A stretch of DNA of 64,000 nt from Haemophilus haemolyticus_M (GTDB lineage Bacteria; Pseudomonadota; Gammaproteobacteria; Enterobacterales; Pasteurellaceae): the NCBI RefSeq assembly GCF_003490935.1, contig NZ_QQGD01000002.1:62001-126000 (forward strand). Reading direction: 5' to 3'. Below the pieces are notes generated by a model. The model saw nothing but the letters and a program-made list of their open reading frames with translations, was not told the DNA's origin and ran no database searches. The translations under genes and the position numbers were made by a program. Positions 17,074 to 24,637 of the stretch are shown piece after piece. Every line of letters begins with the position of its first letter. Positions within the stretch are counted from its first letter, which is position 1.

Positions 17074-17101
17074 AAGTCTAAATTAAAAAGTTATACAAAT
17101 A

Positions 17102-17142
17102 AAAAAATAGTTAACCATGAATTTTTGGTTAACTATTTTTTA
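17102..17142. terminator. Bidirectional terminator between the PerM-like gene and secF
   Basis: AAAAATAGTTAACC pairs with GGTTAACTATTTTT around ATGAATTTTT, giving a long perfect stem with A/T tracts on both sides. Confidence 0.85.
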
Positions 17143-17171
17143 TTGAAGTTTATTCTAAGAATAGAATTTAA

Positions 17172-18146
17172 CTAAGGTAATTCATCAATTTCCTTATCTA
17201 CTTTAGGCGGGATCATATGTTCACGGCGTAATCCAACATCGTATGCAATTGCGATTGCAATAAAGATTGAAGAATATGTACCAAATCCAATACCCACAAG
17301 TAATGCTAAAGAGAAGTTATGAATTGATGGACCACCAAAAAAGAACAATGCAATAACAACAATTAATGTTGTCGCAGAGGTCATGATGGTTCTTGATAAA
17401 GTTTGCGTTAGAGAAACATCAATAATATCAATCGTATCTAGACGTCTTATTTTTCTGAAGTTTTCACGCACACGGTCAAAGACCACGATACTATCGTTAA
17501 TAGAATAACCCACAACAGATAAAATCGCTGCAACGAAGGTTAAATCAATTTCTATTTGTAACGCTGAAAACACACCAAGAGTAATAATTACGTCATGCGC
17601 AAGGGATGCGATACCGCCGAAACCTAAACGCCATTCAAAACGAGAACCTACATAAACTAGCATCATTGCTAATGTTGCTAATGTCGCATATACCGCGCCT
17701 TGAGCCAATTCTTCCCCTACGTTTGGTCCAACGAATTCAACACTACGAATCTTAATGCCAGAATCTACTTCTTGGAGCATCCCTTTTACACGATCGCCAA
17801 TACCAGAATCATTATCCGTAGCTGGTAAACGAATCATGACATCTTGAACAGAACCCGTCGTCTGCACAATTGGGCTTTCAATACCATTTTCGTGCAGCTT
17901 ACCACGGATTTTCTCTAAATCTGCAGATTGTGAAAAATGGGTATCAAAAACAACCCCACCAGTAAAATCCAATCCCCAGTTAAAGCCTTTTGATACGATA
18001 AAAAATAGCGAAATGGCCATTAAAAGTGCGGAAAAAACATAGCCCCATTTACGCAGTTTCATAAATTCGGTCAATGGGAACGGGAGTTTAATCCCATTGA
18101 TTTCACGGATAAAATGTCCGTCTTTATCTTTTGCAAAAATTTTCAT
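17172..18146 (-). CDS. secF: Protein-export membrane protein SecF
   Basis: A 324-residue inner-membrane subunit of the SecDF-YajC complex, which uses proton motive force to complete Sec-dependent translocation. It has an N-terminal helix, a periplasmic P1-like domain (GLDFTGGVVFDTHF at its start) and a C-terminal block of helices with VVGYSINDSIVVFDRVREN, the SecF/RND signature. The Shine-Dalgarno is AGGGA. It lies 10 bases after secD in the conserved queA-tgt-yajC-secD-secF order. Confidence 0.97.
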   Translation of the reverse strand: MKIFAKDKDGHFIREINGIKLPFPLTEFMKLRKWGYVFSALLMAISLFFIVSKGFNWGLDFTGGVVFDTHFSQSADLEKIRGKLHENGIESPIVQTTGSVQDVMIRLPATDNDSGIGDRVKGMLQEVDSGIKIRSVEFVGPNVGEELAQGAVYATLATLAMMLVYVGSRFEWRLGFGGIASLAHDVIITLGVFSALQIEIDLTFVAAILSVVGYSINDSIVVFDRVRENFRKIRRLDTIDIIDVSLTQTLSRTIMTSATTLIVVIALFFFGGPSIHNFSLALLVGIGFGTYSSIFIAIAIAYDVGLRREHMIPPKVDKEIDELP

Positions 18147-18156
18147 CGTTCCCTAC

Positions 18157-20007
18157 CTAAATTGATAATTTCTTAAGTTGTTTGCCGCCATAAAGCGCAT
18201 TAACTAATGCACGTGTTCCTGTAATTGCGGTAAACATTGAAATTGCCACACCAAGTGAAAGTGTAATCGCAAATCCTTGAATTGGGCCTGTCCCCACAGC
18301 ATACAAGATAATAGCGGTTAAAATTGTCGTTAAATTTGCATCAAAAATAGAACTAAATGCCCCGTTATAACCTTCATTGATTGCTTGTTGAATTGGACGA
18401 CCATTTCGAATTTCTTCTTTAATACGTTCAAAAATCAACACGTTGGCATCCACCGACATACCTAGGGTTAATACGATACCAGCAATCCCGGGCATTGAAA
18501 GCGTTGCACCAGGTAAAATAGACATTAAACCGACTAACAACACAATATTAATGACCAAAGCAAAACTTGCGATAATACCGAACATTTTGTAGTAGAACAG
18601 CATAAAGACAATCACAGCAATGAGCCCCCATAAACTCGCATTAATCCCTTGCTCTACATTTTGAGCTCCTAAAGATGGACCAATTGTACGTTCTTCAACA
18701 ATTTGAATTGGTGCAATTAATGCCCCAGATTTCAATAAGGTAGAAAGATTGTGCGCTTCCGCGATACTATCAACACCAGTAATTTGGAAATTAGAACTGA
18801 AACGACCTTGGATCGTCGCCACATTAATGACTTCCTCATGTTTTTCTAAAATGGTTTTACCATTTTCATCTTTTTTGCCATTATCTTTATATTCAACATA
18901 AAGTGTTGCCATTGGTTTCTTGTAATATTTTTTGGTGGTTTGAGACATGATCTCACCGCCTTCCCCATCCAACGTTACACTTACTTGCAACGTGCTTGAA
19001 TGAGGATCTAAACCGGAACTTGAATTAATAATATGCTCACCACCTAATACCGCGCGTTTAAATAATGCGACAGGATGACCTTGGCGATCATATTTAATTT
19101 CTGTATCGGCTGGTAACATATTACGAGAAATTGCATCGGCTGTAACATTTTGATTTACGATACGAAACTCAAGCGTCGCTGTTGCCCCTAAAATTTCTTT
19201 TGCTCGTGCTGTATCTTGTATTCCAGGTAATTCAATAACAATACGCTCAGCGCCTTGACGTTGAATAACTGCTTCAGATACCCCTAATTCAGCAACACGT
19301 TTACGTAAAATCGTTAAGTTTTGCTCAATAGCTAAGTCGCGTGCTTCATTTAATGCTGAAGTTGAAAGACCTAAATTGATACTATCATTATCCAACTCTG
19401 TGATATCTAAGGTTGGATGCAACTGATGAATAATACGTTCTGCTTTAGAATGTTGACTTGCATCAGCCAATGTGACAGAAGTACCAAAATGTTCAGTATT
19501 TTTAATTGCCGTATATTGAATTTTTTCTTTGCGAAGTTCGTTACGTAAACTGTCTTGTAATTGCTCTTGGCGTTTTACAAGTGCAGAATTCATATCAACT
19601 TCCATCAAAAAACGAACCCCACCACGTAAGTCTAATCCCCATTTCATTGGGTTAGCACCAAACATGCTTAACCAAGCTGGAGTGGCTGGAGCAAGATTTA
19701 ATGCGGTGGTGTAATTATTGCCAAGACGTTCAGCAATTTTATCTTTAGCGAGGAGTTGATCATCGGTATTAGTGAAACGAGCTAGAATTGAGCCGTTCTC
19801 AAGCACGACAGATTTGGTTGGAAGATTGTTGGTTTTAAGCACATCTTGAACTTGTCCAAGCACGCTAGTATTCGCTTCTTGACCGCGCGTACCGGAAATT
19901 TGCACCGCAGGATCTTCACCATAAATATTTGGAAGAGAATATAAAATCCCGATGGCCACAATAAAAATAACCATCAAATTCTTCCATAATGGATAACGGT
20001 TTAACAT
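18157..20007 (-). CDS. secD: Protein-export membrane protein SecD
   Basis: The partner of SecF: 616 residues from the ATG at 20007 (MLNRYPLWKN), which has AAAAGGAAAA upstream and matches the E. coli start. An upstream in-frame start adds 12 residues without support. Landmarks are the first helix, WGLDLRGGVRFLMEVDM opening the periplasmic domain, VQRQGAERIVIELPG, and the C-terminal membrane block with LTLGMSVDANVLIFERIKEE. Confidence 0.97.
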   Translation of the reverse strand: MLNRYPLWKNLMVIFIVAIGILYSLPNIYGEDPAVQISGTRGQEANTSVLGQVQDVLKTNNLPTKSVVLENGSILARFTNTDDQLLAKDKIAERLGNNYTTALNLAPATPAWLSMFGANPMKWGLDLRGGVRFLMEVDMNSALVKRQEQLQDSLRNELRKEKIQYTAIKNTEHFGTSVTLADASQHSKAERIIHQLHPTLDITELDNDSINLGLSTSALNEARDLAIEQNLTILRKRVAELGVSEAVIQRQGAERIVIELPGIQDTARAKEILGATATLEFRIVNQNVTADAISRNMLPADTEIKYDRQGHPVALFKRAVLGGEHIINSSSGLDPHSSTLQVSVTLDGEGGEIMSQTTKKYYKKPMATLYVEYKDNGKKDENGKTILEKHEEVINVATIQGRFSSNFQITGVDSIAEAHNLSTLLKSGALIAPIQIVEERTIGPSLGAQNVEQGINASLWGLIAVIVFMLFYYKMFGIIASFALVINIVLLVGLMSILPGATLSMPGIAGIVLTLGMSVDANVLIFERIKEEIRNGRPIQQAINEGYNGAFSSIFDANLTTILTAIILYAVGTGPIQGFAITLSLGVAISMFTAITGTRALVNALYGGKQLKKLSI

Positions 20008-20076
20008 AGTTTTCCTTTTCTTTTCTAACGCACAGAGCCACAATTCGTGGCTCTGGAAAATAATTTAACGTTACTC

Positions 20077-20370
20077 TTAAAGTGATTTTAATGAACCTTT
20101 AGGAAGAACGCTCACAATGTAGTTACGATTAATCGTAATTTCTGTCGTGTCGTTTAACGCAATCACGATGCTATCACTACCTTCGGTTACTTTAGTAATT
20201 TTGCCGATTAAACCACCAGCAGTTAAAACTTCAGTACCTTTTGCAAGCTCAGACATCAATTTTTTATGTTCTTTATTGCGTTTAGCTTGCGGGCGATAAA
20301 TCATAAAGTAAAAAATTAAACCAAAGATCACGAAAATAAATAACGTGGACATCGGGTTTTGTGCTTCCAT
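20077..20370 (-). CDS. yajC: Sec translocon accessory subunit YajC
   Basis: A 97-residue protein with one N-terminal membrane helix (STLFIFVIFGLIFYFMIY), the RPQAKRNKEHKKLM cytoplasmic motif and GGLIGKITKV, all typical of YajC. It assembles with SecD and SecF, which follow downstream. AAGGAAAA precedes the ATG. Confidence 0.95.
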   Translation of the reverse strand: MEAQNPMSTLFIFVIFGLIFYFMIYRPQAKRNKEHKKLMSELAKGTEVLTAGGLIGKITKVTEGSDSIVIALNDTTEITINRNYIVSVLPKGSLKSL

Positions 20371-20479
20371 TGTATGTTTTCCTTGTTAATTTAAGTTAAA
20401 AATTTCGCTTAAAATACCATAAATTGGCTCATTGGGAAAGGTGAACCACGCCCAATATCCTACGTTATGGCGATTAATT

Positions 20480-20701
20480 TTATTTTTTCAAGATAACGAT
20501 AAATTCTTTTTCCGAAACGTAATATTGCTCGACCAAAGCAACAGAATTTTCTTCTGCAAAAATAGAAAAATTTTCCACCGCACTTTCAAGGTTTAAGATC
20601 AACATTAGCTCATCATTTTTATCCAAATTTTTTAAGGCTTTTTTGGCACTTAAAAGAGGAATTGGACATCGAAGTGCGGTTAAATTGAGCTGATATTTCA
20701 T
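20480..20701 (-). CDS. TusA-like sulfur carrier protein
   Basis: A 73-residue SirA/TusA-fold protein with the active cysteine in LRCPIPLLSAKKAL (CPxP motif). Its ATG overlaps the stop of the hemerythrin-like gene by 4 bases (ATGA), so the two are translationally coupled. This is a second TusA-family member in the window, distinct from the one next to the thiosulfate transporter. An uptake signal lies inside the gene near the start. Confidence 0.85.
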   Translation of the reverse strand: MKYQLNLTALRCPIPLLSAKKALKNLDKNDELMLILNLESAVENFSIFAEENSVALVEQYYVSEKEFIVILKK

Positions 20702-21216
20702 TCTTTAACTTGACGACGAGCACTCATGTTCTTGCCCATTTCAGCCAAAATATCCGCACTTAAGCATTCACGCCCCATTTCAAATAGCGGTTCTTCTAAC
20801 GCAATATGACGATCATAACCTTGAATAAAGCGTTCAATTAAATGTTCATCAATATTTTGACGTTGTTCAGAAATAAGCTCTTCTAACTGCGCAGATAATG
20901 CATTCCAATTTTCATGCAAATATTCGTGCTGTTTTTCTAATTCATCAATGGAGCTTTGTGCTTGCGGAGCCACTTTGACTAATTGAGGGAAAAAATCTAA
21001 TTCTTCGTCCTCATGATGTAACGGCGCGGCACGATTGAAATAAGTTAAAATCTGCTCAACATCATTTAATACAGCCTGAGTATAGCCGTGTTTTTCTAGA
21101 TAATCAGGCAAAATGCTTAACTGGCGACAAAAGCGTTTTACCTTACTATGACAGGCATAAAGCATTTCAATAGGTTCATTCCAGGTGGCGAATTGTTGAG
21201 ATTCAAGAATTTGCAT
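20698..21216 (-). CDS. Hemerythrin-like HHE-domain protein
   Basis: 172 residues from the ATG at 21216 (MQILESQQFATW), chosen for its AAAGGAAA site over an upstream ATG at 21258. Histidine and acidic residues recur in a four-helix pattern: CHSKVKRF, LHHEDEELDFFP, EKQHEYLHENW and YDRHIALEEPLF. This fits a non-heme diiron hemerythrin/HHE fold, as in proteins that bind O2 or repair iron-sulfur centres. Coupling to a sulfur carrier hints at a sulfur or metal-redox role, which is inference. Confidence 0.8.
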   Translation of the reverse strand: MQILESQQFATWNEPIEMLYACHSKVKRFCRQLSILPDYLEKHGYTQAVLNDVEQILTYFNRAAPLHHEDEELDFFPQLVKVAPQAQSSIDELEKQHEYLHENWNALSAQLEELISEQRQNIDEHLIERFIQGYDRHIALEEPLFEMGRECLSADILAEMGKNMSARRQVKE

Positions 21217-21233
21217 AAGGTTTCCTTTGTTAA

Positions 21234-21274
21234 AAAGTGCGGTCAGAAAACATTTCATTTTTCTACCGCACTTT
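21234..21274 (-). terminator. Inverted uptake-signal terminator after tgt
   Basis: AAAGTGCGGT (21234-21243) faces ACCGCACTTT (21265-21274). The minus-strand reading, downstream of tgt, ends in TTTTT. Confidence 0.75.
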
Positions 21275-21280
21275 CATCAA

Positions 21281-22429
21281 TTATGATTTATCCGCTAATT
21301 GTAATGGTGGAACAGGTTTGCCCATGCGAGCATAGAATTCCACAACAAAATCATCAAAACGATCATTTTCAATCGCTTGACGAATTTCCGCCATTAAACG
21401 TTGATAATAGCGTAAATTATGAATGGTATTTAAGCGCGCACCTAAAATTTCACCGCACTTATCTAAATGATATAAATAGGCTTTGGTGTAGTTTTTACAG
21501 GTGTAGCAATCACATTCTGGATCCAATGGGCTGGTATCATCACGGTATTTTGCATTACGGATTTTAACAATGCCGTCTGTCACGAATAAATGGCCGTTAC
21601 GTGCGTTACGGGTTGGCATTACGCAGTCGAACATATCAATGCCACGACGTACACCTTCCACTAAATCTTCTGGTTTGCCCACGCCCATTAAATAACGCGG
21701 TTTATCAGCCGGGATTTGTGGGCAGATGTATTCTAAAATGCGGTGCATATCTTCTTTTGGTTCGCCTACCGCTAAACCGCCCACCGCATAACCGTCAAAG
21801 CCAATATTCACTAAGCCTTCTAATGATACTTTGCGTAATTCTTCAAATACGCCGCCTTGAATAATACCGAATAGCGCATTTTTATTGCCTAATTCATCAA
21901 AGCGATCGCGGCTGCGTTTTGCCCAACGAAGAGACATTTCCATGGATTTTTTAGCATAATCAAAAGTTGCAGGATAAGGCGTACATTCATCGAAAATCAT
22001 CACAATGTCAGAACCTAAATCATATTGAATTTCCATAGATTTTTCAGGAGAAAGGAAAATGCGCTCACCGTTAATTGGGTTTTGGAATTTCACGCCTTCT
22101 TCGGTAATTTTACGTAATTTACCTAAACTAAATACTTGGAAACCACCACTGTCAGTCAAAATCGGACGATGCCATTGCATAAAGTCATGTAAATCACCGT
22201 GTTTACGCATCACTTCCTGTCCAGGACGAAGCCATAGATGAAAGGTGTTACCCAGTAAAATCTCTGCACCTGTCGCACGCACTTCTTCTGGTGTCATGCC
22301 TTTTACGGTGCCATAAGTGCCCACTGGCATAAATGCAGGGGTTTCTACACTGAACGTGCCTTGTGGACGTTCAAATACCAAGCGACCACGACGAGCATTG
22401 CCGCTTGTTTTATCTAATTCATACTTCAT
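21281..22429 (-). CDS. tgt: Queuine tRNA-ribosyltransferase (TGT)
   Basis: A 382-residue enzyme that swaps guanine 34 for preQ1 in tRNAs with GUN anticodons. TDSGGFQVFSL (Asp93) is the general-base site. GGLAVGEPKEDMHR is a substrate loop, and the catalytic Asp lies in DCVMPTRNARNG. The zinc site is CDCYTCKNYTKAYLYHL with a later Cys. GGAG precedes the ATG. A terminator-like hairpin lies 42-70 bases upstream of the start codon, between tgt and queA. Confidence 0.97.
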   Translation of the reverse strand: MKYELDKTSGNARRGRLVFERPQGTFSVETPAFMPVGTYGTVKGMTPEEVRATGAEILLGNTFHLWLRPGQEVMRKHGDLHDFMQWHRPILTDSGGFQVFSLGKLRKITEEGVKFQNPINGERIFLSPEKSMEIQYDLGSDIVMIFDECTPYPATFDYAKKSMEMSLRWAKRSRDRFDELGNKNALFGIIQGGVFEELRKVSLEGLVNIGFDGYAVGGLAVGEPKEDMHRILEYICPQIPADKPRYLMGVGKPEDLVEGVRRGIDMFDCVMPTRNARNGHLFVTDGIVKIRNAKYRDDTSPLDPECDCYTCKNYTKAYLYHLDKCGEILGARLNTIHNLRYYQRLMAEIRQAIENDRFDDFVVEFYARMGKPVPPLQLADKS

Positions 22430-22470
22430 TTTTGCTCCAACGAATAAACAGTTCGAAGATTTTTTTAAAC

Positions 22471-22499
22471 AAAAAAGCCTGTTAAAAAATACAGGCTTT
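22471..22499 (-). terminator. Strong intrinsic terminator just upstream of tgt
   Basis: On the minus strand AAAGCCTGT (22499-22491) pairs with ACAGGCTTT (22482-22474) around a T-rich loop, followed by an uninterrupted run of T. It ends any minus-strand RNA from the tgt-queA gap 42 bases before the tgt start codon. Confidence 0.85.
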
Positions 22500-22509
22500 G
22501 TGCTATCAT
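22482..22509 (+). promoter_or_regulatory. Candidate plus-strand promoter in the tgt-queA gap
   Basis: TTAAAA and TATCAT (22504-22509) are about 16-17 bases apart. The predicted start near 22516 would give a leader of about 100 bases before the 24-codon ORF. The leader contains the competing stems GGCGGA/TCCGCC (22533-22538 with 22552-22557) and GGATCTAC/GTAGATCC (22536-22543 with 22581-22588). Confidence 0.5.
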
Positions 22510-22619
22510 ATTTCTAATGCTCTTTAAGCAGAGGCGGATCTACTAAGATAGTCCGCCAGTTGCCGCTGTCGGGCTATTTCGTAGATCCTGAGTTTGTTAA
22601 TCATACTAAGGATAAAAAT

Positions 22620-22694
22620 ATGACTAAATTTATGATTAAGTTGGACATCATTATTCTACTTTGCCTGTTATTGAAAAGTAGCACTGGCCATTAG
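22620..22694 (+). CDS. Candidate Ibs-like hydrophobic toxin peptide, 24 residues
   Basis: ATG at 22620 with AAGGA 7 bases upstream. The peptide begins MTKFMIKLDIIILLCLLL and ends KSSTGH, so it is essentially one membrane helix with a short polar tail. From the second Met, MIKLDIIILLCLLL resembles E. coli Ibs toxins (MMKLVIILIVLLLI, from memory). It has its own candidate promoter, a structured leader, a downstream hairpin (CAAGGGATGG with CCATCTCTTG, then TTCTTTATT) and a fully overlapping antisense unit. That is the layout of Ibs/Sib type I toxin-antitoxin pairs. It is too short for certainty. Confidence 0.5.
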   Translation: MTKFMIKLDIIILLCLLLKSSTGH

Positions 22695-22773
22695 TAGTTG
22701 ATGCCGACAAGGGATGGTTACCGCCATCTCTTGTTCTTTATTGTAGGTGCTGACTAATTACAAGTCAAACAAC

Positions 22774-23865
22774 TTATTCCAATCCTCTCACATTAGAATT
22801 TTTATTAATAAACATCGCATCTCCATAACTAAAGAAACGATATTTTTCTTGCACTGCATGCTTATATGCATTCATGGTATTTTTATAACCAGCAAAAGCT
22901 GAAACTAACATTATCAATGTGCTTTCAGGTAAGTGGAAATTAGTAATTAAACAATCTACCACTCGGAATTTTTTACCAGGATAAATAAAAATAGAGGTAT
23001 CAGAAAAATAAGGCTCAATTAAATCTGGATTGCCAAATTCTTCCGCAGAAAGCGCCGCACTTTCAATAGAACGAACAGAAGTGGTTCCCACGGCAATAAC
23101 ACGTTTACCCGCTTTCTTTGTTGCAATAATTGCATTGCAAACTTCTTGAGAAACTTCTACATATTCTGCATGCATCACATGATCTTCAATATTTTCGACA
23201 CGAACAGGCTGAAATGTTCCCGCACCCACATGCAATGTGACAAATTCAAAATTGACACCTTTATCTTTAAGTTTTTCAAGCAAAGGTTCATCAAAATGTA
23301 ATCCAGCTGTTGGCGCTGCCACAGCACCCGGTACTTTACTATAAACGGTTTGATAACATTCTTGATCGGCTTCTTCATCTGGACGGTCGATATAAGGCGG
23401 CAATGGAATATGTCCAATGGCTTGCAACACATCTAAAAGAGCGGTTGATTTATCACTTAATTCCACTTCAAACAATGCACCATGACGTGCTGTCATTACC
23501 GCTTTAATTCCATTATTTTCGCCTAATTTATCTTCACCTAAAAATAATTCAGCCCCTTCTTTTGGTGATTTTGATGAACGAATATGGGCTAAGAAACGAT
23601 GCTCATCTAACATGCGTTCAACTAAAACTTCAATTTTTCCACCGCTGGCTTTACGCCCAAACATTCTTGCAGGAATGACGCGAGTATTATTGAAAATCAA
23701 TAAATCGCCTTCATCAATTAAATCCAATACATCTGAAAAAGTGCGGTCAATTACCGCGCCATTTTCCCCATTCAAATGTAATAAACGGCAAGATGTTCTA
23801 TCCTCTTTTGGATAGCGAGCAATAAGTTCATCAGGTAAATCGAAATTAAAATCTGAAACACGCAT
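22774..23865 (-). CDS. queA: S-adenosylmethionine:tRNA ribosyltransferase-isomerase
   Basis: A 363-residue enzyme that transfers and isomerises the ribosyl part of SAM to preQ1-modified tRNA, giving epoxyqueuosine. Family segments are FDLPDELIARYP near the N-terminus, FNNTRVIPARMFG, AAPTAGLHFDEPLLEKL, LHVGAGTFQPV and LITNFHLPESTLIMLVSAF. It precedes tgt in the usual operon order. The 344-base gap between them is unusually long and holds the small-ORF/antisense element. The Shine-Dalgarno at 23865 is weak. Confidence 0.97.
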   Translation of the reverse strand: MRVSDFNFDLPDELIARYPKEDRTSCRLLHLNGENGAVIDRTFSDVLDLIDEGDLLIFNNTRVIPARMFGRKASGGKIEVLVERMLDEHRFLAHIRSSKSPKEGAELFLGEDKLGENNGIKAVMTARHGALFEVELSDKSTALLDVLQAIGHIPLPPYIDRPDEEADQECYQTVYSKVPGAVAAPTAGLHFDEPLLEKLKDKGVNFEFVTLHVGAGTFQPVRVENIEDHVMHAEYVEVSQEVCNAIIATKKAGKRVIAVGTTSVRSIESAALSAEEFGNPDLIEPYFSDTSIFIYPGKKFRVVDCLITNFHLPESTLIMLVSAFAGYKNTMNAYKHAVQEKYRFFSYGDAMFINKNSNVRGLE

Positions 23866-24012
23866 AATAAAGTTTAGGTTAAATAAAATAGGCGGTAAGT
23901 CTAGTTTGAATCGGGGATGATCTCAAGAAAAAATAAAAATCTTATCTTCTATTCATAGTTAAACTTTTTTATTTATCTATTGAGGTGATGCAAGTTAAGA
24001 GCTATTTAAGAT

Positions 24013-24044
24013 AGAAAAATGGCTAGCAATTACGCTAGCCATTT
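24013..24044 (-). terminator. Hairpin terminator after the 147-residue lipoprotein gene
   Basis: AAATGGCTAGC pairs with GCTAGCCATTT. The minus-strand reading ends in a run of T. Confidence 0.8.
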
Positions 24045-24050
24045 GATGAA

Positions 24051-24494
24051 TTATAAATTTGCTTTTTTAGTTGCTTTTGCGTTTACATCACAGTTTTTGA
24101 TGATAATCTTATCGCTAGTTTTGCCTTTTTGAATTAAATTCACTGGCACAACAGAATCAAATTTATCTAAAGTTAAACCACTATCTACATTCCAAACATA
24201 GTCACCAGAAGTGAAACTTGTAAAATCGTTTTGTGATTTATCACGAGCAAAATCTTTTGCAATAATTTTGTTACCTAAACTAACCATTGCCGCAACTGGC
24301 TCTTGGTTTTCAAATTGATACACTGCAGTCACAGTTTTTTTGTTGCAAGAATAAACTACTGTTTTGTCAGTGATAGTTGACGCAGTTTGAGCAGCCATTT
24401 GAGTCGATGCATTTTCCATTATTGGCGCATCTTTTGCACATGCAGATAATACAACAGCGGCAGCAAATGCCGGTAAAACTTTAGTGAAGTTCAT
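24051..24494 (-). CDS. Small lipoprotein of unknown function
   Basis: 147 residues. The signal peptide ends in the lipobox VLSAC (Cys19). A low-complexity Ala/Thr linker is followed by a beta-rich domain starting VVYSCNKKTVTAVYQFEN and ending IIKNCDV. The YxC start and the paired second cysteine loosely recall MliC-type lysozyme inhibitors, but the rest of that signature is not clear, so no function is claimed. It lies between queA and hap on the same strand, with its own terminator and AGAGGA before the ATG. Confidence 0.8.
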   Translation of the reverse strand: MNFTKVLPAFAAAVVLSACAKDAPIMENASTQMAAQTASTITDKTVVYSCNKKTVTAVYQFENQEPVAAMVSLGNKIIAKDFARDKSQNDFTSFTSGDYVWNVDSGLTLDKFDSVVPVNLIQKGKTSDKIIIKNCDVNAKATKKANL

Positions 24495-24637
24495 TATTAA
24501 ATCCTCTTAATTAAGCCCCAATCTGAGGCGCTACTTAGATACGTTAAATAAAATAAAGTTCTATTTTAAAGTAAAAATTTGTTGAGATAAAAACTAAACA
24601 ACTCGTCAAACAAATCAACCTATCTACGAATGATGTT

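Larger units (their letters stand above)
22471..22733 (-). ncRNA. Candidate antisense or leader RNA in the tgt-queA gap
   Basis: A near-consensus minus-strand promoter (TTGACT at 22768-22763, 17-base spacer, TACAAT at 22745-22740) directly follows the queA stop. The predicted RNA starts near 22733 and ends at the terminator at 22471-22499, about 260 nt. It is fully complementary to the small ORF at 22620-22694 and its leader. The 5' end folds as CAAGAGATGG with CCATCCCTTG. It could be a Sib-like antitoxin RNA or the attenuated leader of tgt. No transcript data are available. Confidence 0.55.
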
